Assembly (NCBI GenBank): GCA_030654805.1
Contig: JAURWR010000089.1
Location: 1 to 38,397 of the forward strand
DNA: 38,397 bases
Origin: Burkholderiaceae bacterium
Lineage (GTDB): Bacteria > Pseudomonadota > Gammaproteobacteria > Burkholderiales > Burkholderiaceae_C
Direction of reading: 5' to 3'
Both the position numbers and the translations under genes were made by a program. Positions 32,347 to 38,397 of this stretch are shown in pieces. Every line of letters begins with the position of its first letter. Positions within the stretch are counted from its first letter, which is position 1. The notes under the pieces are model-generated. The model did not search any database and was not told the DNA's origin. It saw only the letters and a list, made by a program, of their open reading frames with translations.

Positions 32347-33216
32347 TCACGCGCCCTCCACCCATTCCAGCACTTCGCGCAGCCGCTCGTGCGAGTCGTC
32401 CAGGTCCTCCTGCGCGGCCTGGGCCACGTCGGGCAGGTCGGTGACCTCGACGGTGTTGAGGATGACCACGTCCTGCGAGTTGTAGTAGACGACGCGCCAG
32501 CAGTTCGGCATGCGCGTGTTGGTGATGCGGCAGTTGCCGTAGCCGCGCGACAGGATCAGCACGCGGCCGGTGCCGAGGTGGTGATCGAGAAAGCCGATGT
32601 CCTCGACCGACATCGGCAGCAGCGTCAGGTTGACCACGTGCGCCGGCTGGCCGGCATGCCACGTCAGCCACTGGTCCTCGATCTCGGCCAGCAGTGTCGG
32701 TGCGTTCTGCACGTTCGGCGGCAGCGCGCCCTGCCAGCGCGGCACGCGGGGCGACACGTCTTCGACCGCCGCGGTTCGGAGTGCCTGCGGCACGGCACCG
32801 AGTTCGATCGTGTCGGAGCTGACGATGCCGTTCACCGAGCAGACCACGCGCCAGACCCCGGCGAAGACCGACTCCTGCACGCGCAGTTCGTAGCTGGAAT
32901 CGCCGCCGGTGACGAGCGCGCTGACCTCGCCCTCGCCCAGCACCTGGTTGATCAGCTTGAGGTCGGCTTCGGGCAGGCCGGTGAGGTCGACGCCAAGGTT
33001 GCCCGCGCCCTGGCGCACGCGGTCGAGCTGCGCCAGCGCCTCGCGCAGTGCGCGGTGCGCCTGCTTGCATCCGACCACGTCTTCGGGCTCGGGCAGCACC
33101 GGCGCGCGGAAGGTTTCCATGCCTTGGGGCATGGGCAGGTACTCGAGCGTGTCTTCTTCCGGCTGGCTGCCGGGTCCGATGCCGATGGCGACGACGGGAA
33201 TGGGGAAGTCTTTCAT
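32347..33216 (-). CDS. hoxQ: Hydrogenase expression/formation protein HoxQ (HupH)
   Basis: A 289-residue HupH/HyaF-family protein needed for maturation of the small subunit together with HoxO. Conserved parts are MKDFPIPVVAIGIGPGSQPE, EYLPMPQGMETF, LGEGEVSALV, VWRVVCSVNG and, near the end, GYGNCRITNTRMPNCWRVVY followed by ILNTVEV. Length is normal. It starts 18 bases after the hoxO stop. Confidence 0.95.
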   Translation of the reverse strand: MKDFPIPVVAIGIGPGSQPEEDTLEYLPMPQGMETFRAPVLPEPEDVVGCKQAHRALREALAQLDRVRQGAGNLGVDLTGLPEADLKLINQVLGEGEVSALVTGGDSSYELRVQESVFAGVWRVVCSVNGIVSSDTIELGAVPQALRTAAVEDVSPRVPRWQGALPPNVQNAPTLLAEIEDQWLTWHAGQPAHVVNLTLLPMSVEDIGFLDHHLGTGRVLILSRGYGNCRITNTRMPNCWRVVYYNSQDVVILNTVEVTDLPDVAQAAQEDLDDSHERLREVLEWVEGA

Positions 33217-33234
33217 GGCGGGGGCTCTTTCAGA

Positions 33235-33744
33235 TCAATGGCAGGACGCGCCGCTGGCGGTGGCACTGACCACCGGGATGCCGATGGTCGGCGCGCGCGA
33301 GACCGGCATCGCGAGCGCTTGCGACACCCGTTCGACAAAGACATCCCAGTCGTGCATGCCGCTCAGCGTGGTCACGTACTGGCCGTCGCGCAGGAACAGC
33401 AGCGTGGGCCAGCGCTGCGAGCCGAAACGGCGCGCCACCGCGTCTTCGCGGTCGCGCGGCACCACGCCGACCTGAAAGCGGCCGGGCAGGCTGCGCTGCA
33501 GCTCGGGCAGCACGACAGCCACGTCGAGCCCCTCGGGAAACTGCACCGGGTCGCCAGCGAACAGCACGACGCGGTCGCCGCCTTCTGCGGCCCAGGCGTC
33601 GATGCTGGTTTCATCGACCCAGGTCGCGCCGAACTGCTCGACCAGCCGCTCGACCAGCGCCGAAGTCACGACCTTCGGTGCCTTGACCGGCAGCTTGACC
33701 AGGGTCTGGGTGCCCGATGAATCGGTGCTCGTGTCGATGCTCAT
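33235..33744 (-). CDS. hoxO: Hydrogenase chaperone HoxO (HupG/HyaE family)
   Basis: A 169-residue thioredoxin-fold chaperone that binds the small subunit with its Tat signal before export. Visible features are VVLFAGDPVQFPEGLDVAVV, QVGVVPRDREDAVARRFGSQ and RWPTLLFLRDGQYVTTLSGM, with no CxxC redox pair, as expected for HyaE-like proteins. It overlaps the hoxL end by four bases. Confidence 0.93.
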   Translation of the reverse strand: MSIDTSTDSSGTQTLVKLPVKAPKVVTSALVERLVEQFGATWVDETSIDAWAAEGGDRVVLFAGDPVQFPEGLDVAVVLPELQRSLPGRFQVGVVPRDREDAVARRFGSQRWPTLLFLRDGQYVTTLSGMHDWDVFVERVSQALAMPVSRAPTIGIPVVSATASGASCH

Positions 33745-34085
33745 GACGTGCTTTCGGGAGTGCGTGGAAGGGATGCGCCGGACAACGCTCGCAGTTGTTC
33801 CGTGGTCCAGCGCGATGGAAGCTCGAACGCGGCGTGCGCGTTGTCCTGCGGGTCGGGAAGATCGCCGTCCATGGCTGACTGCAGCAGGTCCAGCGTCGCG
33901 TTGATTTCATGCACGCGAAGCGCGTCGAGGTGCTCCTGCGCGCTGTCGATGAACACCAGCAGCCAGTCGCCGAGCGCCACCTCGCCGACCAGCGCGGTGC
34001 GCACGCGGCGGGTTTCGCCGCGGCCGGCACACAGCGCCTGGCCGGGAGCGGTCTCGATCACCTGCATGGGGATGCCGATGCACAT
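33741..34085 (-). CDS. hoxL: HypC-family chaperone HoxL (HupF)
   Basis: A 114-residue HypC-like chaperone dedicated to the uptake-hydrogenase large subunit. The essential Cys2 is in MCIGIPMQVIET; VRTALVGEVALGDWLLVFID and HEINATLDLLQSAM follow. It is longer than HypC by a C-terminal helix and tail (ELPSRWTTEQLRALSGA). The start is the ATG at 34085; the upstream frame is a shadow of hoxM. Confidence 0.94.
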   Translation of the reverse strand: MCIGIPMQVIETAPGQALCAGRGETRRVRTALVGEVALGDWLLVFIDSAQEHLDALRVHEINATLDLLQSAMDGDLPDPQDNAHAAFELPSRWTTEQLRALSGASLPRTPESTS

Positions 34086-34098
34086 GCTTCGTGCGGCC

Positions 34099-34761
34099 TC
34101 AGGTGGATGATGGAAAGAAGCGCTCGTCGCCGACACGGCAGGCCAGGCCTTCAGCGGGCCGCTCGCCTTCGTAGCGCGACAGTTCGAGTTCCGCGAAGCC
34201 GACCGCCTCGCGCTGCGTGAGCGGCGTGGTGCGCGGCACGGGCTGCGCGCCCCACTCACGCAGGGCGCTGACGCCGAGCGCGAGGGCGTCTTCCATCGCC
34301 TCGCGCACCACCGGGCGCAGGCTGCCGCCGTAGTCGTCCAGCTCCTCGGGCTGGCAGCCGATCAGCAGCACTTCGCGCGGGTACTGCTCGGTCAGCAGGG
34401 CCAGCATCAGCACCTCCTGGAAACCAGTCTGGTGCAGGCTCATCTTCTTCGCGCCCATGAAGCGCGGCACCTCTTCGTTCTCGACCTGCTTCAGGGTGCC
34501 CGGCGCCAGTCCGTAGTCGATCGCATCGAAGATCAGCAGCTTGCCCGCCTGCTGCACATGCTGGATCAGATACAGGCCCTGCGTGCCGCCGTCGACCAGC
34601 TGCACGTTCGGCGCGAATTCGTAGCGCTGCTGAAGCGTCTCGATGCAGCGGACGCCGAAGCCTTCGTCGGCCCACAGCACATTGCCGATGCCGAGCACCG
34701 TGATGGTGTCCGTGCTGTCACGGGAGGGGTGACAGGCGCTTTCGGGCGAGATGAGGCTCAT
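34099..34761 (-). CDS. hoxM: Hydrogenase maturation protease HoxM (HupD/HyaD)
   Basis: The endopeptidase that removes the C-terminal extension of HoxG after nickel insertion. The nickel-sensing residues are visible: Glu in GIGNVLWADEGFGVRC, Asp in LLIFDAIDYGLAPG and His in KKMSLHQTGFQEVLML. The 220-residue length and CQPEELDDYGGSLRP fit the family. Its substrate, the 15-residue tail on HoxG, is present in this window. The ATG is at 34761; the upstream frame belongs to the HigA-like gene. Confidence 0.95.
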   Translation of the reverse strand: MSLISPESACHPSRDSTDTITVLGIGNVLWADEGFGVRCIETLQQRYEFAPNVQLVDGGTQGLYLIQHVQQAGKLLIFDAIDYGLAPGTLKQVENEEVPRFMGAKKMSLHQTGFQEVLMLALLTEQYPREVLLIGCQPEELDDYGGSLRPVVREAMEDALALGVSALREWGAQPVPRTTPLTQREAVGFAELELSRYEGERPAEGLACRVGDERFFPSST

Positions 34762-34790
34762 GGCGGGGTCGCTTCGGCAAAAAAAGGGAG

Positions 34791-35198
34791 TCAGTGCGCG
34801 CCGCGAACGCGACGGGCCTGCGTGCGAAGGCTCTTCCACGCGTGGAAGCTGTCCCAGGCGGCCTGCAGCGCAAGCCAGAACATCGCATCGGTGCGGAACA
34901 CGATCGCGCACCGCAGCGCGGTGTCGGGCGTCATCGCGCGCTGCCCGTGCACCACCTCGTGCAGGCGCCGACGCGACAGACCGAGCAGGCGCGCCGCCTG
35001 CGACTGCGACAGGCCCAGCGGCGCGAGGTAGTTGCGGCTCAGAAAGCGTCCCGGATGCCACGGCGCGCGCGCCGGCACACCGACCGGTGAGAGGCGAACG
35101 CCCCAACCAAGCGGTCGCCGCAGATCCGGGTTTCCCGGTCTGCTGGCGGCGCCCGCCTGGGGGGGAGCGCCGAAGGCGCTGCGGGGGGGAGGAGCCAC
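34791..35198 (-). CDS. HigA-like helix-turn-helix protein inside the hydrogenase operon
   Basis: The C-terminal 95 residues are a HigA-type antitoxin domain: HPGRFLSRNYLAPLGLSQSQ with AARLLGLSRRRLHEVVHGQR (HTH), then MTPDTALRCAIVFRTDAMFW. The upstream 40 residues (VAPPPRSAFGAPPQAGAASR onward) are read through a GC-rich repeat and are probably not part of the ancestral protein. Starts considered: GTG at 35198, with AAGGA five bases upstream, and GTG at 35078, with no ribosome-binding site. No HigB toxin gene adjoins it. It lies between hoxZ and hoxM, where the standard operon has no gene. Role unknown. Confidence 0.75.
   Translation of the reverse strand: MAPPPRSAFGAPPQAGAASRPGNPDLRRPLGWGVRLSPVGVPARAPWHPGRFLSRNYLAPLGLSQSQAARLLGLSRRRLHEVVHGQRAMTPDTALRCAIVFRTDAMFWLALQAAWDSFHAWKSLRTQARRVRGAH
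35126..35195. repeat. GC-rich hairpin repeat after hoxZ
   Basis: The element contains hairpins CCGGG-TTT-CCCGG (35126-35138) and AGCGCC-GAA-GGCGCT (35166-35180) between G-runs. It lies directly after the hoxZ stop and runs into the frame of the HigA-like gene. It is related in style to the repeats at 13.2 and 32.3 kb and could attenuate transcription between hoxZ and hoxM. Confidence 0.5.
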
Positions 35199-35199
35199 T

Positions 35200-35937
35200 T
35201 CAGTCCTTGAACGTGCGGTGGCCCGAAATCATCGTGCTGACAATGCTGGACCGGCCCATGATGTCTTCGCGGATCGCCGCGTAGATGTGCACGATCGCGA
35301 ACACGACCAGCCCCCACATGCCCAGGTGGTGCCAGGTGTGCACGTCCTGCGACTGACCGAACAGCGGGATCACCCAGCCGAACATCCGCTCCTGCCACGA
35401 CCCCATCTGTGAGCCCTCGCCGTACAGCGCGAAGCCGGTCAGCACCATGAACACCGCGAGCAGCAGAAAGCCGAACACCATCGCAAAACGCGCCAGCGGG
35501 TTGTGCCCGACGAATCGCCCCGGACGCGGCGCGAGGAACGCGTACCACTTCAGCATGCCGAACAGCTCGGACCAGTAGGCGCGCTGGAAGATCGGCACCC
35601 AGAACAGCTCGCGGGCGTGGTGGTTGCCGACCACCGCCCAGTAGATGCGGCCCAGCAAGCCCACCGCCAGGACGTAGCCGGACGCGAAATGGGCAAAGCG
35701 GATGTAGCCCATCAGGAAGTTGGCGCTGGCCTCGCCGGGCTGGGTGGGCAGCGGCGAACCGATGAAGTAGCCCGTGACGGCCAGCACCGTGATGGCCAGC
35801 GCGTTGATCCAGTGCCAGATGCGCACCGGGGCCTCGTAGACATAGACCGACTTGATCGAATGCGCGCGGGCGAATTCGCGCGCATCGGTCGGATCGGCGA
35901 TCGTGCCGGAGACGATCGGGGGGTGTTGGGCAGGCAT
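35200..35937 (-). CDS. hoxZ: Hydrogenase b-type cytochrome HoxZ
   Basis: The membrane anchor that passes electrons from the hydrogenase to quinone. The 245-residue protein has four hydrophobic helices (LAITVLAVTGYFIG, ASGYVLAVGLLGRIYWAVVG, FAMVFGFLLLAVFMVLTGFA, HLGMWGLVVFAIVHIYAAI). Heme-ligand His candidates include RIWHWINAL, IRFAHFASGY and VHTWHHLGMW. It matches the Ni/Fe-hydrogenase cytochrome family along its length. In Ralstonia hoxZ directly follows hoxG; here hupE lies between them. Confidence 0.96.
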   Translation of the reverse strand: MPAQHPPIVSGTIADPTDAREFARAHSIKSVYVYEAPVRIWHWINALAITVLAVTGYFIGSPLPTQPGEASANFLMGYIRFAHFASGYVLAVGLLGRIYWAVVGNHHARELFWVPIFQRAYWSELFGMLKWYAFLAPRPGRFVGHNPLARFAMVFGFLLLAVFMVLTGFALYGEGSQMGSWQERMFGWVIPLFGQSQDVHTWHHLGMWGLVVFAIVHIYAAIREDIMGRSSIVSTMISGHRTFKD

Positions 35938-35974
35938 GTGCGTGTCTCCTCGACGGTGACGAATGAACTCGCGA

Positions 35975-36556
35975 TCAGAGGCGGACCAGCATCACCAGCC
36001 CGGCTGCGCCCAGCGCCGATCCGGCGATGCGCCAGGCCCAGTCGCGAGCGCGGTCGATACGCAGCCCCAGGGCGAGGCCCCCGGCATGCAGCAGCGCCGT
36101 CGTCAGCAGGAATCCGGTCGCATACGACGCGAAGCCGGCGCCTGCCGGCATCTCGGCCCCGTGCGCCAGACCGTGCAGCGAGGCCGACGCGGCGACGAGC
36201 ACCAGGCCGAGTGCGGGCGACAACTGACGCGCGAAGATCAGCATCGCGCCCATCAGCACCACGCTGGTCGCGATGCCGGCCTCGACGGATGGCAGGGAGA
36301 CGCCGGCCACGCCGGCCGCCGCGCCAACGGCCATCGCACCCAGAAAGGTCAGCGGACCGAGCCAGCGCCGCAGGCCCGTCAGCGCCGCGGCCGACCACGC
36401 ACCGACCGCCACCATGGCGAGCAGGTGATCGAGCCCGAACGGGTGTTCGAGACCTTCGAGGAAGCCGTGTGTTCCATGGCCGGTGTGGGCCGCGGCGGTG
36501 CCGGCCAGCGCCAGCAGCGAGGCGCCCACCGCGAGGCGTCGTGTCAGAGTGTTCAT
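35975..36556 (-). CDS. hupE: HupE/UreJ-family nickel (or metal) permease
   Basis: A 193-residue membrane protein with a signal peptide (MNTLTRRLAVGASLLALAGT, cut near AAA-HTGH) and about six helices. The family motif is HPFGLDHLLAMVAVGAWSA, and HGLAHGAEMPAG with its His residues is the second metal-related site. HupE proteins are thought to take up nickel for the hydrogenase. The gene lies between hoxG and hoxZ (28- and 37-base gaps), which suggests co-regulation of nickel uptake with the enzyme. Confidence 0.94.
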   Translation of the reverse strand: MNTLTRRLAVGASLLALAGTAAAHTGHGTHGFLEGLEHPFGLDHLLAMVAVGAWSAAALTGLRRWLGPLTFLGAMAVGAAAGVAGVSLPSVEAGIATSVVLMGAMLIFARQLSPALGLVLVAASASLHGLAHGAEMPAGAGFASYATGFLLTTALLHAGGLALGLRIDRARDWAWRIAGSALGAAGLVMLVRL

Positions 36557-36584
36557 GCGTGTGTCTCCAGGATGTCGTTGTCGT

Positions 36585-38397
36585 TCAGCGGACCTTGACC
36601 GAGGTGAGCTCGGTGCCGTCCGGGCTCATCACGTGTGTCGAGCACGCCAGACACGGATCGAAGGAATGCAGCGTGCGCAGGATCTCGACCGGCTGCTCGG
36701 GATTGGCCATCGGCGTGTTCATCAGGCTGGCCTCGAACGCACCGATCTGACCCTGGTTGTCGCGCGGGCTGCCGTTCCAGGTGGTCGGCACCACGCACTG
36801 GTAGTTCTCGATGCGGCCGTCCTTGATCTTGATCCAGTGGCCGAGTGCGCCGCGTGGCGCGGCGACGGTGCCCACGCCCTTGGCCTCTTTCGGCCAGGTG
36901 GCCGGATCCCACTTCTCGACGTTGGCGGTGCTGGTGTCGCCGGCCTTGATGTTGGCGACGAGCTCGTGCCAATCGGCCAGCATCATCTCGGCGCAGTACT
37001 GCGCTTCGAGCGCACGGGCGAGTGTTCGGCCGATGGTGGTGGGCAACAACTGCTTGGCGCTGTAGTCGGTCTCCTTCATGCCCAGAGCCTTCGGGAAGGC
37101 GCTGTTGATGATGGCAGCCGAGCTCTCGATCTGCTCTTTCACGCGCTGGCAGTGTTTGTGGCCCTTGAGCGCGTGCGCGTAGCCGAGGATGTAGCGCGCC
37201 AGCGGGCCCACTTCCATCGCGTGACCACGCCAGCGCGGCGACTTGATCCACGAGTACTTGGCAGCCTCGTCGATCTCCTTGATGTCGGTGCGGGTGCCCT
37301 TGGTCTTGTCACCGAGCACGTAGTTGGGTTCGGTCACGCCGTCCCACGGGTGCAGGCCCTTCGATTCGTCGGCGTACTTGTACCAGCTGTGGGGCACGAA
37401 TTCCTGCACCTGCTCGGGGTCGCGCGGGTCGACCGGGTGAATCTTGTCCCAGTTGCCGTCGAGGATGGCGCCGCCCGGCAGCTGCTGGGTGCTGGCGTCG
37501 CCCATCACCTTCTCGTAGGTGCCGTAGTCCATCACATTGGTGGCCGACAGGCCGCCGCCGAACAGCCAGCCGGCGTCCTTGTAGATCGTGCCAATGGCCA
37601 GCACGTCGGGGATGTACACGTTGTTGTTGAACTCGATCATCTCGTCGATGCGAGCCTTCACGAAGTTCAGCCGTTCCATGTTGATCGGCGCACCGGCGGC
37701 GCCGTCTCCGTCGATGTTGATCGCGCACGGCACGCCGCCCACCAGGTAGTTCGGGTGAGGGTTCTTGCCACCGAAGATGGTGTGCACCTTGACCCACTCT
37801 TTCTGCAGGTCGAGCGCTTCGAGGTAGTGCGTGACGGCCATCAGGTTGGCCTCGGGCGGCAGCACGTAGGCCTTGCTGCCCCAGTAGCCGTTCATGAAGG
37901 GGCCGAGCTGACCGCTCTCGACGAACTTCTTCAACCGGTTCTGGATGTCGCGAAAGTACCCCGGCGACGACATCGGGTGCGAGGGCGACACCGTCTGCTG
38001 CAGCTCCGAGGTCTTCTTCGGATCGGCCTTCAGTGCCGAGACCACGTCGACCCAGTCGAGCGCGTGCAGGTGGTAGAAGTGCACCGCGTGGTCGTGCTCC
38101 TGCAGCGTCTTGGCCATGATCTCGCGGATCAGGTACGCGTTCTTCGGGATCTGGATGCCGAGCGCGTCTTCGACCGCACGCACCGAGGTCAGTGCATGGC
38201 AGCCAGTGCACACGCCGCAGATGCGTTCGACGAAGGCCCACGCATCGCGCGGGTCGCGACCCTTGAGAATCACTTCGAGACCACGCCACATCGTGCCGGT
38301 GGAAACGGCGTTGCGGATCACGTTGTTGCTGTCGAGGTTGACCTCGCAGCGCATGTGGCCCTCGATGCGCGTGACCGGGTCGACGACGATGCGCCGG
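36585..38397 (-). CDS. hoxG: Membrane-bound [NiFe]-hydrogenase large subunit HoxG (5' end beyond window)
   Basis: Catalytic large subunit of the uptake hydrogenase. The frame is open to the right edge, where it reads [20 protein letters not shown], so the first few residues lie outside. The N-terminal nickel motif is [14 protein letters not shown]; the C-terminal motif is [11 protein letters not shown], followed by a 15-residue tail ([15 protein letters not shown]) removed by HoxM. Other parts ([35 protein letters not shown]) are typical. It should pair with a Tat-exported HoxK small subunit encoded just outside the window. Confidence 0.97.
   Translation of the reverse strand, partial: RRIVVDPVTRIEGHMRCEVNLDSNNVIRNAVSTGTMWRGLEVILKGRDPRDAWAFVERICGVCTGCHALTSVRAVEDALGIQIPKNAYLIREIMAKTLQEHDHAVHFYHLHALDWVDVVSALKADPKKTSELQQTVSPSHPMSSPGYFRDIQNRLKKFVESGQLGPFMNGYWGSKAYVLPPEANLMAVTHYLEALDLQKEWVKVHTIFGGKNPHPNYLVGGVPCAINIDGDGAAGAPINMERLNFVKARIDEMIEFNNNVYIPDVLAIGTIYKDAGWLFGGGLSATNVMDYGTYEKVMGDASTQQLPGGAILDGNWDKIHPVDPRDPEQVQEFVPHSWYKYADESKGLHPWDGVTEPNYVLGDKTKGTRTDIKEIDEAAKYSWIKSPRWRGHAMEVGPLARYILGYAHALKGHKHCQRVKEQIESSAAIINSAFPKALGMKETDYSAKQLLPTTIGRTLARALEAQYCAEMMLADWHELVANIKAGDTSTANVEKWDPATWPKEAKGVGTVAAPRGALGHWIKIKDGRIENYQCVVPTTWNGSPRDNQGQIGAFEASLMNTPMANPEQPVEILRTLHSFDPCLACSTHVMSPDGTELTSVKVR

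Overview
This window is a GC-rich proteobacterial chromosome or megaplasmid segment. The best guess is a facultatively chemolithotrophic, nitrogen-fixing member of the Burkholderiales (Rubrivivax, Azohydromonas or Leptothrix-like). That guess rests on three things: a [NiFe]-hydrogenase locus in the order known from Ralstonia eutropha, a nif cofactor-assembly cluster, and a phasin gene implying polyhydroxyalkanoate storage. Short GC-rich intergenic repeats of a type I associate with this order fit too. Almost everything from 10.2 kb to the right end is on the minus strand.

Layout. (1) 1-2.7 kb: the 5' part of an iscS-type cysteine desulfurase behind a sigma54-like promoter, two small unrecognised proteins and a GNAT acetyltransferase. 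(2) 2.7-6.3 kb: the molybdate genes modA-modB-modC-modD on the plus strand, preceded by a remnant of a Mop (molbindin) domain. (3) 6.3-10.2 kb: a foreign-looking island that removes the natural stop codon of modD. It carries a C5-cytosine DNA methyltransferase converging on a DUF262-HEPN nuclease gene pair, with the wreck of an S24 (LexA/CI-like) repressor behind them. This is the most likely place for a little-described defence system. (4) 10.2-17.1 kb: a minus-strand operon nifE-nifN-nifX-(NifX-associated protein)-(CCE_0567-type protein)-fdxB-nifQ-methyltransferase-TANGO2/NRDE protein. A good sigma54 -24/-12 element lies upstream of nifE. (5) 17.1-18.2 kb: a phasin gene with its own promoter, a PhaR-type palindrome and a strong terminator. 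(6) 18.2-38.4 kb: one long hydrogenase locus, read right to left as hoxG (5' end outside)-hupE-hoxZ-(HigA-like)-hoxM-hoxL-hoxO-hoxQ-hoxR-hoxT-hoxV-hypA-hypB-hypF-hypC-hypD-hypE-hypX-hoxA-hoxB-hoxC-hoxJ.

How the parts work together. ModABC imports molybdate. NifQ, NifE/N, NifX and the ferredoxin help turn it into the iron-molybdenum cofactor of nitrogenase. Nitrogenase releases H2, which a membrane-bound uptake hydrogenase (HoxG plus a small subunit outside the window, linked to HoxZ) can oxidise. The HoxM/L/O/Q/R/T/V and Hyp proteins build that enzyme. HypX and the HoxO/Q/R/T/V set are typical of hydrogenases made in the presence of O2. HoxB/HoxC form an H2-sensing regulatory hydrogenase that signals through the kinase HoxJ to the sigma54 activator HoxA.

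Departures from the standard layout: a HypF lacking its N-terminal half, a HigA-like protein inside the hydrogenase operon, repeat DNA apparently read into two small proteins, a TANGO2 protein without its signature residues, and the modD/island fusion. No tRNA, rRNA, CRISPR array or intact transposase was recognised.
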